Of a stretch of 12,355 nt of DNA, positions 1 to 7,294 are shown in pieces. The notes below the pieces were generated by a model, which did not search any database, had not been told where the DNA came from, and saw only the letters and a list, made by a program, of their open reading frames with translations. The stretch comes from Candidatus Albibeggiatoa sp. nov. BB20 (GTDB taxonomy: Bacteria > Pseudomonadota > Gammaproteobacteria > Beggiatoales > Beggiatoaceae): NCBI GenBank assembly GCA_016744725.1, contig JADGDW010000043.1, forward strand, positions 15,106 through 27,460, written 5' to 3'. Position 1 is the first letter of the stretch. Every line of letters starts with the position of its first letter. The position numbers were made by a program, and so were the translations under genes.

Positions 1-26
1 CGTGAGAATGCAGTCCAGACGCGCTG

Positions 27-133
27 CGTCATAGCCATTTTGAAAATATACCTATTCTTCATTTTTCTGTTGAACATCAGAGAAATTGACTAAACTCAAA
101 ATGACAGATGATGCTATTGCTTATCCATTCTAC
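27..133. repeat. REP/BIME-like palindromic element, copy A
   Basis: About 107 bp that recur at 2968-3071 (clearly similar throughout) and in part at 795-850. The two ends are roughly inverted copies of each other: the left end reads GCTGCGTCATAGCCATTTTG, and the right end read backwards gives GCAATAGCATCATCTGTCAT. This gives two inverted REP-like units around a spacer containing TTGAACATCAGAG. The right end holds a small hairpin related to GTAGGATGGATAAGC repeats. No protein is encoded. It lies downstream of the small secreted-protein gene at 236-682. Confidence 0.6.
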
Positions 134-144
134 CTATCAAGAAA

Positions 145-169
145 TACTCCCAAGCCGAGTTTGGGAGTA
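145..169. repeat. CTCCCAA hairpin repeat, possible terminator
   Basis: A perfect 9-bp inverted repeat, TACTCCCAA and TTGGGAGTA, with a 7-nt loop. It sits 66 nt past the stop of the minus-strand gene ending at 236. On that strand the stem is followed only by a short T-rich stretch, so terminator activity is possible but not proven. It belongs to the same hairpin family as those at 2455-2477 and 9728-9748. Confidence 0.5.
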
Positions 170-235
170 AGTTAATTTATACTCTCATCCAAATCATGAA
201 AATATAAATGTTAGCGTAGTCCATCGTTATCTGTA

Positions 236-682
236 TTAAATACAAGAACCCATGCTGCTGTTTTCGTAGAGACAGACAGTATAAGTAGGAGCAATACGAC
301 GAGGAAAATGTGCTTCGTAGGAGAATGAAATTGCAGCACCTATATTATTCATATTTCCATCAAGAAGTTGAACTTTTATGTAAGCATAATCGTTATCACC
401 TGGATTTTGCACATGCGTTAGATAGCCATTCTCAACAGAAGCATTATAAGTATCTACATATTGACCATTTTGATATATAACCACTTGATTTGACGACAAT
501 ATGGCTGAATAACCATCAAACCAGTAGAAATGTCTGTTGTTCAATAAATTGTATGTTTTGCTTGAGCAAGTAGCAACCGAATCTCCAGCATTGCAACTGG
601 TTGGATTTAACAGCGCAGAGGCGTTTTGTGAAATGAAAGACAACGCTAATAATAAATTAGCAACAACAAATAACTTCTTCAT
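236..682 (-). CDS. small secreted protein of unknown function
   Basis: 148 residues from the ATG at 682. This start has a strong GGAGG ribosome site 6 nt upstream; the upstream in-frame TTG at 694 overlaps that site and is not used here. Residues 1-23 are a classic signal peptide (MKK, hydrophobic core, cleavage at NASA/LLN), so the product is exported. The mature part is about 125 residues, rich in Asn, Tyr and Ser, with likely beta strands and four cysteines (30, 39, 137, 147). These are paired near each end and could form two disulfides. I recognise no family, and the sequence gives no catalytic motif. It is transcribed alone, flanked by copies of the palindromic element at 27-133 and 795-850. 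A small periplasmic or surface beta-sandwich protein is a reasonable guess only. Confidence 0.75.
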   Translation of the reverse strand: MKKLFVVANLLLALSFISQNASALLNPTSCNAGDSVATCSSKTYNLLNNRHFYWFDGYSAILSSNQVVIYQNGQYVDTYNASVENGYLTHVQNPGDNDYAYIKVQLLDGNMNNIGAAISFSYEAHFPRRIAPTYTVCLYENSSMGSCI

Positions 683-720
683 GAATTCCTCCAAAATAGC
701 TTTATTAATAAGTGGTTTTT

Positions 721-748
721 AGCATAGAACAGATTTAATTTTAATCAA
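721..748 (-). promoter_or_regulatory. candidate sigma70 promoter for the small secreted protein
   Basis: On the minus strand TTGATT (743-748) is followed after 16 nt by TATGCT (721-726), about 40 nt before the start codon at 682. Each hexamer matches the consensus at 4 of 6 bases. AT-rich DNA makes chance matches common. Confidence 0.3.
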
Positions 749-794
749 GGCAAAATTTAAACTTTATTTTATTTTTGTAATAAATCAAAAATTA

Positions 795-850
795 CAGAGA
801 AATTGGCTAAACCAAAAATGATAGATGAGAGTGTTGCTTATTCATTCTGT
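795..850. repeat. degenerate right half of the REP/BIME-like element, copy C
   Basis: CAGAGAAATTGGCTAAACCA followed by AAAATGATAGATGA and TTGCTTATTCATTCTG matches the right half of the element at 27-133 and 2968-3071 with scattered substitutions. The left half is not visible. With copy A it brackets the small secreted-protein gene. Confidence 0.5.
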
Positions 851-1212
851 GTTAATTGATAAAGGTTTTTGTTGTACCTAAAGTTGCTTAATATTGTTAT
901 TAAGCTAAGCTCATAGGTGTGCAAATTCCAATTATTATTGTCAAAGTCAAGTTTCCCTCCTCACAAATTATGATTTTTTTCGATTCAAATACCCTCCACC
1001 TAAGTCAATGATACGCAAAACAATACAACCAACTGTGCTAATGATTTTAAATTTTTTTGAAATTAAATTTCACTAAAAACTTGCGCGATAAAAATTCTAC
1101 TGCTATATATATCTGCATGTTTTAATAACCTTGTTTTTGAATAGACATATTTTAATTCTTAAATATGCTTCTAAATAGGTTATTTCGTCTCAACTTTTTA
1201 ATGGAATATTTT
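851..1212. other. AT-rich intergenic stretch, no gene seen
   Basis: No convincing reading frame or RNA gene between the repeat at 850 and the hydrolase start at 1213. The only candidate signal is the promoter at 1081-1109. An in-frame ATG at 1165 could extend the hydrolase into this stretch, but it has no ribosome site. Confidence 0.5.
1081..1109 (+). promoter_or_regulatory. candidate promoter upstream of the hydrolase gene
   Basis: TTGCGC (1081-1086) and TATATA (1104-1109) are separated by 17 nt, about 100 nt upstream of the chosen start at 1213. The -35 match is weak. This would give a long 5' leader. Confidence 0.3.
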
Positions 1213-2334
1213 ATGTTATTAACATGGCAGAAACTTCGGTGGGTTACAGGCTTAGCAGGCTTGTCTTTATCGTTAATTGGCAATACAGCCTTAGCACTTG
1301 ATCCACCTCAAACCGCACCACTTCATGTGAATGGGATTACAAATTATAGTGCAGCCAGTAGTGCAGCAGGACTTTGTGTAAGGAAGATGTATGTTTACTC
1401 AAAACTGGGGGCGGCCTCGTCTGGAAATTATAAGCCAGTTATGCTGTTACATGCTGGTGGTTGGGTAGATGGGCCTGAACAACAGGCAACCGCTAACTTG
1501 TCTAATGGACCGACAGTCTTGGCGGATGTGGGCACAGGTAAGACGTTAACGCAAGAACTGGTTGATCGTGGGTATGTGGTATTTATCCCTTATTACCGAC
1601 TGATTAATAACACCAATGATCCTAATACAACGTGTAGAAGTAGCAGTATTACGGCAGAAGATATTGAAAAAGATGTCAAAGATGCACTCATTTGGGCTCA
1701 TAGTCATCGTTTAACTTACTCAGCGCAAAACCATGCTAAAGTTCGGGTGATGGGATTTTCAGCGGGTGCGCATTTAGCTTTATCCTTAGCATTTTCTTCA
1801 GCGGTGCAAAGCATAATTGAGCGAGTTGTTTCTTTTGCTCCACCTTCAAATTTTACCGATTTAACTGATCCTGCCTATTATACTTATTTGCAAAATCTGG
1901 GGCATCCTACGGTTAATGGTCAAATTTACTTTAACGCCTTTGCGTATACTGGTGGAAGTAGTGCAACACAGATCGCCCGTATCAACCGTAACTCGTTTCA
2001 TGATCTGATTGCTAACAACCCATCTTTACGGAATAGTTTGCCACCCATTGGATTTTTGCATGGATTTCAAGATGCAACCGTACCTGTACAACAAAGCGTT
2101 GATTTATGCTTAAAATTAGGCGGTTACACTAGTATTCCACAAGCTCCCGTTGCTAGTTCAAACGACTATGCAGTCTTAGTCAGTTGTGGTTCAAGTAATA
2201 AGTTCTTTTTTGACTACCATCATTATTTAGATCACGGTGCGCAGTGCCAAAACATACCAAGTCCATTGACTTGTACAGGTGCACAAAATCAATTTAACAA
2301 CTCTATGCAAACCACTTTAAACTGGTTAAATTAG
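1213..2334 (+). CDS. secreted alpha/beta-hydrolase, esterase/lipase type
   Basis: A serine hydrolase that probably cleaves carboxyl esters outside the cytoplasm. The frame is open from an ATG at 1165, but that start lacks a ribosome site. The ATG at 1213 has GGAA 6 nt upstream and gives a normal signal peptide (residues 1-28, cleavage at ALA/LDPP), so I use it: 373 residues. Visible motifs are the oxyanion-hole HAGGW (80-84), the nucleophile elbow GFSAG with Ser183, an HGFQDATVP segment with Asp287, and His341 in DHGAQ. This makes a complete Ser-Asp-His triad in the usual order. The HAGGW and GFSAGAH pattern resembles the hormone-sensitive-lipase/BD-FAE-like esterases. Extra cysteines suggest disulfides in the mature protein. 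The gene is monocistronic and followed by a strong terminator. The substrate cannot be read from sequence; acyl or acetyl esters, including decorated polysaccharides, are possible. Confidence 0.85.
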   Translation: MLLTWQKLRWVTGLAGLSLSLIGNTALALDPPQTAPLHVNGITNYSAASSAAGLCVRKMYVYSKLGAASSGNYKPVMLLHAGGWVDGPEQQATANLSNGPTVLADVGTGKTLTQELVDRGYVVFIPYYRLINNTNDPNTTCRSSSITAEDIEKDVKDALIWAHSHRLTYSAQNHAKVRVMGFSAGAHLALSLAFSSAVQSIIERVVSFAPPSNFTDLTDPAYYTYLQNLGHPTVNGQIYFNAFAYTGGSSATQIARINRNSFHDLIANNPSLRNSLPPIGFLHGFQDATVPVQQSVDLCLKLGGYTSIPQAPVASSNDYAVLVSCGSSNKFFFDYHHYLDHGAQCQNIPSPLTCTGAQNQFNNSMQTTLNWLN

Positions 2335-2357
2335 TAAGTTAGCAAACCAATAACTAG

Positions 2358-2400
2358 AAAGCTGATAAGTTGAATACATTTTGACTTATCAGCTTTTTTT
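2358..2400 (+). terminator. rho-independent terminator of the hydrolase gene
   Basis: A 13-bp stem, AAAGCTGATAAGT with ACTTATCAGCTTT, and a 13-nt loop, running into a T tract (2394-2400). It begins 24 nt after the hydrolase stop codon. Confidence 0.85.
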
Positions 2401-2454
2401 ATGTTTATCTCGTTCTCATCATATTTTGTAAGAATCTTTTCATAATATTGCCTC

Positions 2455-2498
2455 ACTCCCAAATTCTATTTAGGAGTACTGAATAGAAGCTCTGCTTC
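2455..2498. repeat. pair of short hairpin repeats in a convergent spacer
   Basis: ACTCCCAAAT (2455-2464) pairs with ATTTAGGAGT (2468-2477) around a TCT loop with one mismatch. GAAGC (2486-2490) pairs with GCTTC (2494-2498) around TCT. The first belongs to the CTCCCAA/TTGGGAG family at 145-169; the second resembles the AGCAGAGCT hairpins at 9703 and 10779. They lie between the hydrolase gene and the minus-strand pseudogene. Confidence 0.5.
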
Positions 2499-2531
2499 CC
2501 ATATTTACAAGTTTAATATCATCCTGCTGGA

Positions 2532-2960
2532 TTACCGCAAATCAATATATTCAATATTGGACAACGCGCTATTCCCCGCCGCATTCATGGCCTAAATCGC
2601 GATATAAAGCTTTGTATTGGCAGGTAAATCAAAAATACCATGGGTTAATATCCCCACATCGATAAAACCCACTTGTTTCGCACTTTGTGCATAATACAAA
2701 CGATAGTTCGTCGCATTCACAATCACTTCCCAACCTAACACCGCCACCCGTTGTTTTTGAGTCAAACGTAATTGTGGGGCGGATAGTGCCGCAGGGCGTT
2801 CGTTACTCGCATCGGTTCGCACTAAAATTTTAGAACTAAATGGCGCAACGTCGATTTGATTCGCTACCGCATTCCCATCTAAATCACGATATGGCAAACC
2901 ACCCAAATCATATTGACGGGATTCTGCATAAGGATTGATAAAGATTTTCTCTCGTTCCAA
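2532..2960 (-). pseudogene. truncated duplicate of the 3' end of the beta-helix gene
   Basis: Positions 2532-2947 match 3979-4394, the last ~139 codons of the large secreted beta-helix gene. I count 19 differences in about 416 bp, so about 95% identity, with no indels; all but one are transitions. The copy encodes the YDLGG-type tail and the FN3-like module, but a CAG codon has become TAG at about 2592-2594, removing the last 20 residues. Other changes are Ile to Val, Ala to Val twice, Glu to Lys and, after the stop, Val to Ala. Upstream of 2947 the similarity fades within a few bases, and a palindromic element starts at 2968. There is no signal peptide, no catalytic domain and no convincing ribosome site. 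A 122-residue frame with an ATG at 2960 exists but would give an isolated cytoplasmic fragment, so I treat it as a pseudogene fragment. Confidence 0.85.
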
Positions 2961-2967
2961 CGTTCCA

Positions 2968-3071
2968 CGTCATACATTTTTCTAAAATATATCCATTCTC
3001 CTTTTTGTTGAACATCAGAGGAATTGGCTAACCCAAAAATGACGGATGACGCTATCGCTTATCCATCCTAC
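2968..3071. repeat. REP/BIME-like palindromic element, copy B
   Basis: About 104 bp matching 27-133, starting CGTCATA and ending TTATCCATCCTAC, with the shared core TTGAACATCAGAG. Read on the minus strand, the right end gives GTAGGATGGATAAGCGATAG followed by CGTCATCC, a REP-like unit whose GGAT and ATCC arms can pair. It lies directly against the truncated 5' edge of the beta-helix gene fragment. Confidence 0.6.
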
Positions 3072-3227
3072 TTTGACTAAAGATTGTTTTTTATCATTCA
3101 TAACGCTAACTTTGATTGGAATGCCCTTTTTTTAAGTAAATGTTTTAAAAAAATCATGTACTAGAGAAAGGTAGTTTTGGTCGACAAACTTAGATTTTGG
3201 TTATTTTTATAAAAAAACTACTCAAAA

Positions 3228-3261
3228 TTACAACTTTAGTTGTAGGACTTACAACTTTAGT
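3228..3261. promoter_or_regulatory. two 13-bp direct repeats, 21 bp apart, upstream of the DUF1842-like gene
   Basis: TTACAACTTTAGT occurs at 3228-3240 and again at 3249-3261. The 21-bp period is two helical turns, so a dimeric or tandem-bound regulator would meet both on one face. The first copy extends into the palindrome ACAACT-TT-AGTTGT (3230-3243). A possible -10 (TAATAT, 3289-3294) follows, and the gene starts at 3354. The rest of 3072-3353 is AT-rich with no gene seen. Confidence 0.4.
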
Positions 3262-3353
3262 GCTATTTATTTGCGATCAAAGGAGATGTAATATTTTAGC
3301 CAGACATAGCAAGATGCTTTGTCTAGTTAAACATTTACCTTAGGAGAATTTTT

Positions 3354-3857
3354 ATGAAACGTTTATACTCTTCATTATTAATTGCTGCAACATTAACTGT
3401 AGCTCCATTTGTTAATGCTGCTGACAATCAAGTAGCTGTATTTCCTGTCTGTTATGAAATCAGTAATAATGTACCTGGAGCGCCAGTTCTTAGACTTGAT
3501 TTATTGGTAAATGCACCGAATTCAACCATCACAGGCTATGCTAAAGTATCTCAAGCTATCCAAGCACCACCAGTAGAATCAAAATTACGTGGTGAATATG
3601 TTGTTCATACACTTTTTCCTAATGTTTCTCAAATCAAATTTGTGATAGCAACTGGCTATCCTAATATCAACTGGCCTTCTGGTCTTAGACGTGATATCGT
3701 CATTTTCCCTAACTTAGAATTAAATATGGTATTGCATAATGGCTGGCAATCTGGTACAGCTTCTTATAGTTATACTCATGATGGACTACCAACTAATGAT
3801 TCAAAATGGATTTATGTTACTGATATACCAGCAAAATCAGTTCCTTGCTTTAAATAA
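3354..3857 (+). CDS. exported DUF1842-like protein
   Basis: 167 residues starting at an ATG with AGGAGA about 7 nt upstream. Residues 1-22 form a clear signal peptide (MKR, hydrophobic core, cleavage at VNA/AD). The mature domain begins VAVFPVCYEI and continues with GAPVLRLDLLVNAP, a GYAKVSQA segment, GYPNINWP, PNLELNMVL, W-x-SGTASYSY and a final valine/proline-rich strand. From memory this order matches the DUF1842 family, a small bacterial domain of unknown function, but I could not test it by search. Family members I recall are mostly cytosolic-looking, so a signal peptide would be unusual. Cys33 and Cys165, near the two ends of the mature domain, could form a disulfide. The gene stands alone behind a possible operator (3228-3261) and converges on the beta-helix gene. 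Function unknown. Confidence 0.75.
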   Translation: MKRLYSSLLIAATLTVAPFVNAADNQVAVFPVCYEISNNVPGAPVLRLDLLVNAPNSTITGYAKVSQAIQAPPVESKLRGEYVVHTLFPNVSQIKFVIATGYPNINWPSGLRRDIVIFPNLELNMVLHNGWQSGTASYSYTHDGLPTNDSKWIYVTDIPAKSVPCFK

Positions 3858-3875
3858 AAATTAGAAAGCTTATTT

Positions 3876-3937
3876 CGTTACCAAATTCTGGAAGCTGTTT
3901 TCTTCACTTCTTTATACAACCTCAGAACTTGGTAACG
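3876..3937. terminator. long inverted repeat between convergent genes, possible bidirectional terminator
   Basis: CGTTACCAAATTCTG (3876-3890) and CAGAACTTGGTAACG (3923-3937) are complementary at 14 of 15 positions around a 32-nt interior that contains a smaller GGAAG/CTTC hairpin. It lies between the 3' ends of the DUF1842-like and beta-helix genes. There is no strong T tract, so it may be a dispersed GTTACCAA-type repeat rather than, or as well as, a terminator. Confidence 0.55.
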
Positions 3938-3978
3938 AGCTATACCCTCATTTAGAGATAAAACCACCTTTAATTACC

Positions 3979-6888
3979 TTACCGCAAATCAATATATTCA
4001 ATATTGGACAATACGCTATTTCCCGCTGCATTCATGGCCTGAATCGCGATATAAAGCTTTGTATTGGCAGGTAAATCAAAAATACCATGGGTTAATATCC
4101 CCACATCGATAAAACCCACTTGTTCCGCACTTTGTGCATAATACAAACGATAGTTCGTTGCATTTGCAATTGCTTCCCAACCTAACACCGCCACCCGTTG
4201 TTTTTGAGTCAAACGTAATTGTGGGGCGGATAGTGCCGCAGGGCGTTCGTTACTTGCATCGGTTCGTACTAAAATTTTAGAACTAAATGGCGCAATGTCG
4301 ATTTGATTCGCCACCGCATTTCCATCTAAATCCCGATACGGCAAACCACCCAAATCATATTGGCGGGATTCTGCATAAGGATTGATAAAGATTTTAGAAC
4401 GTTCCGTCGCTGGCATCGCAGGACGCAAATTGACTTGTTGCAAACTGACATTATCTAACCAATAATCAGGATCATCTTGCTGCATATAGAAAAACAAACG
4501 CATGTCCTCTGACACTGCTTGCATTTTAAATAAGTGCTGATAATCAAAGCGTTTTTTGCCCGATGGCAATCGATAAACACGACTTAATGCAGGTTTGCTG
4601 GAATATTGGCTCACACGGTTATAAATACCCACTTGAATCGCCGCTTCTGCCTCACGCTCGATACTGAAGCGCAGCATATAATAACCATCTTGCTGTAAAG
4701 GCAGAGCTTCACCGTTATTAATTCGCACAAAATACGATTGATGCCCATTGATGACTTTCAGTGCTTGCCCATCTAATTTGGTCGCCGCTTCGATTTTACC
4801 GCCCGACACTTCCCACGGCTCAATTCCCGTTTCAAAGTCTGGATTTTTAATCAAATTTTCACTGATTGGGCTATCCATTTCATACAAAGCGTCATTGACT
4901 TTAATCACTGACCACTTTTGCAAATCGGTTTTAGAATGTTGGTCATTGTCATCTAGCTGTTGCCATGTTTCAAAATTGTAGAAATAATTGTAAGGCTCTT
5001 GATCTGTCCAACGAAACAATTGCACCCCACCATAATAGAAATTTTCAGTTTCATTGCTTTTGCCGCCTAACGCATAAAAATCATTATCATACGGATGATT
5101 ATAATAATTGTAGTCAAACTGCCCATAATGCCAAGCTTGTTGTGGTGCATTCTGGCGCAAACTGTATTGAATCGGGTCGGTATTATAAAAAATATTGTGC
5201 GTGACTTGATAACCTAAATTGTCAGTCGCTTTGCCCATGCCAATTTTGGCTTGCTGTTCCCTATTGGCGTAAAAGGTGTTGTTTTTCAAAATATTATTGC
5301 GCACACTGCCCGTAGCATGAAACCCATCATCATGATTAATCACTGTATTATTGAGATATTGCGAATTGTGATTATTTGAGGTATACAACGCAAAACCGAA
5401 TGCAAAGGCAGTTTGAGGAAAAAAGCCTTGTCCACGCTTCCAACTGGTTTTATTGCCTCTAGCATTCAATAATAGATTGTCGCGTATCAACACTCCGTTC
5501 GAATCTTCTAAATAAATGCTGCCGCCGTCTGCCAAAGTGCTTAACGCATGTTCGATAATATTGCGCTCAATCACGCTTTCCTTGCCTGCTTGATTGCTGC
5601 CGACCCGAAACATAATCCCCGAATAACCTACATTTTTAATATGATTATTCACAATACGGTGGCTGTAAGAGGTTTCAGGTTCATTTGAGCCTAATTGAAT
5701 TGCATTGTATTCTCCTGGTGCTTGCGGCGATAAACCAATGTTTAAGAACAGATTATCTTCAATCGTGGTTTGTTGGGTTGGCCAGAATACGATAGCCGAG
5801 TCAAGAATATCCCGAAATAGATTCCCCGTTATCACAATCTCACTAGTGCCAGAACCAAATACGGCTTTTAAACTACGGGTAAATATATTATTTTTAAGCT
5901 CAATTTGCGCTGAACGGCTGTTTAAATGCAGTACTTTATTGCTATAACCGTCAAACATCAAGTTTTCGATGGTGGTGTATTGATGCACTGACATGGCTCT
6001 TTCAAATACAGTGACTTGTACTCGATTGTCCAATTGCTCACAGCTAACAGAATCAGGTGGGGTAAAATAAATCTTACGGGCTTGGGTATCTAAAAACCAT
6101 TCATTTGGCGCATCTAAACCTGCTAATTTACCTTGTAAGAAATAGCCATTATTCGGCGCAAGACTTTCTAAAATACTGTGTTGCAAAGTCAGTGAATCTT
6201 GACCGATGCTGGCAACAGGTGATTGTGTGTACGTCCAGTTAGAATCACGGATTACGGCGATTGCACCGATCCATTTTGCACGTTGTGGCACGGCGCTTAA
6301 TTCGGGATCAAGAATGATTTTGCCTTTGGTTTTGTCACCCATAAATAGGAATTGTCCTCGATTGGGATAACGGGCTAAGTCTTGTAATTGTCCATCAAAA
6401 TATAAATACGTTGGCGTGGTTTGCACTTTGTCTGCAATCATGTCGTTAATGTTGTAACTGCCGTATTGGCCTTTTTCCGCATTTAAATCTTGCAAGTTGC
6501 CGCTGTCCGCCACACAGGTGGATTTGTCATTAATTGTGGTCGCCGTCCATTGGTTAATTGCAACATTGCCCGTGACCCGTGGAAGGGCTGCCAGCGCATC
6601 ACCATAATCGCTAAAAGTTACCCGTTGATTGGGTTCACCTTGCACTCGATCGGAAAAAATTTCCCCATAAAAAACACTGCCACGCTGAAATAACACGCTG
6701 TCACCTGCTTTGATTTGCTGGTCACGCAACGCGGTATTTAAACGGCTCATGTGTTGCCATGCGCTTTGCTGGCTGAGTCCATCGGCTGCGTCATCCCCTT
6801 GATTACTGAGGTAAAAAGTTTGACTCCATGTCGCACTACTGAGCAGATATAAACTACACAGCAGTATTAATCGCTTCGTTTTTGTCAT
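3979..6888 (-). CDS. large secreted right-handed beta-helix protein, probable polysaccharide-active enzyme
   Basis: 969 residues; the ATG at 6888 has AAGGA 7 nt upstream. A signal peptide covers about residues 1-22. The mature N-terminus (FYLSNQGDDAADG...SAWQHMSRLN) is the typical opening of secreted parallel beta-helix enzymes such as pectate, chondroitin and alginate lyases and epimerases. Repeated Asn-rich strands (xIxxNxF) at about 305-560 are PbH1-type coils. From about 676 (NLIKNPDFETGIEPWEV) to 820 (YWLDNVSLQQV) is a CBM4/9-like carbohydrate-binding jelly roll. Residues 844-876 carry a YDLGGLPYRDLDG...APFSSKILVR segment common in secreted glycan enzymes. About 880-969 is an FN3-like module. 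Whether it is a lyase, a hydrolase or only a binding protein is not decided by the motifs I can see. A duplicate of its 3' end lies at 2532-2947. It is monocistronic and convergent with the DUF1842-like gene. Confidence 0.85.
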   Translation of the reverse strand: MTKTKRLILLCSLYLLSSATWSQTFYLSNQGDDAADGLSQQSAWQHMSRLNTALRDQQIKAGDSVLFQRGSVFYGEIFSDRVQGEPNQRVTFSDYGDALAALPRVTGNVAINQWTATTINDKSTCVADSGNLQDLNAEKGQYGSYNINDMIADKVQTTPTYLYFDGQLQDLARYPNRGQFLFMGDKTKGKIILDPELSAVPQRAKWIGAIAVIRDSNWTYTQSPVASIGQDSLTLQHSILESLAPNNGYFLQGKLAGLDAPNEWFLDTQARKIYFTPPDSVSCEQLDNRVQVTVFERAMSVHQYTTIENLMFDGYSNKVLHLNSRSAQIELKNNIFTRSLKAVFGSGTSEIVITGNLFRDILDSAIVFWPTQQTTIEDNLFLNIGLSPQAPGEYNAIQLGSNEPETSYSHRIVNNHIKNVGYSGIMFRVGSNQAGKESVIERNIIEHALSTLADGGSIYLEDSNGVLIRDNLLLNARGNKTSWKRGQGFFPQTAFAFGFALYTSNNHNSQYLNNTVINHDDGFHATGSVRNNILKNNTFYANREQQAKIGMGKATDNLGYQVTHNIFYNTDPIQYSLRQNAPQQAWHYGQFDYNYYNHPYDNDFYALGGKSNETENFYYGGVQLFRWTDQEPYNYFYNFETWQQLDDNDQHSKTDLQKWSVIKVNDALYEMDSPISENLIKNPDFETGIEPWEVSGGKIEAATKLDGQALKVINGHQSYFVRINNGEALPLQQDGYYMLRFSIEREAEAAIQVGIYNRVSQYSSKPALSRVYRLPSGKKRFDYQHLFKMQAVSEDMRLFFYMQQDDPDYWLDNVSLQQVNLRPAMPATERSKIFINPYAESRQYDLGGLPYRDLDGNAVANQIDIAPFSSKILVRTDASNERPAALSAPQLRLTQKQRVAVLGWEAIANATNYRLYYAQSAEQVGFIDVGILTHGIFDLPANTKLYIAIQAMNAAGNSVLSNIEYIDLR

Positions 6889-7294
6889 TGTTTATCCTTA
6901 TCCATTAAATGGTATGTACAAAGATAATAGCGCAGCATTTTGGATTAATCTATGAGGTTTTTTGATTTATGATATTAATATTTAGGATTGAGTATGGCTT
7001 TTAATCAGGATTGCAGGTGTTTTTTAGAATCGTAAATGTTAAAGATGTAGCTTGAATAGTATTTTTTGTGAAAGCAGGGGTTTTTATCATTTTATGCGTG
7101 TTTTTATAATTTCTGTTGGAATCTGGTTTTGATGCCACGTATCATCAATATTTCATTTATATAACAAGTGTTTTAATGGCTGAATTGTTTTATAAGTATT
7201 ATGATAGAGATTGCGCCTTTTGCTATTTTCCGTGTTAAAGCTCTAAATCTTAGGGTTTTAATTTAATTCTACAACCATAAATTTATAAAAATCA
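6889..7294. other. AT-rich divergent intergenic region, no gene seen
   Basis: About 400 bp between the divergent starts of the beta-helix gene and the restriction-modification gene, so both promoters should lie here. On the minus strand a TATTAT at about 6926-6931 could be a -10 for the beta-helix gene, but no good -35 accompanies it. I see no RNA gene, palindromic element or small coding frame with a ribosome site. Confidence 0.5.

Noticed and set aside
537..722. Plus-strand 61-codon frame opposite the small secreted protein
   Set aside because: It is antisense to a gene with a strong ribosome site and signal peptide and has no start signals of its own.
1531..1545. GTGKT in the hydrolase resembling a Walker A P-loop
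   Set aside because: It lies in a loop of an alpha/beta-hydrolase with a complete catalytic triad; the full GxxxxGK[ST] context and Walker B are absent.
2592..2960. 122-codon minus-strand frame as an independent gene
   Set aside because: It is an in-frame fragment of the duplicated beta-helix gene tail ended by a nonsense codon, without signal peptide, catalytic part or ribosome site.
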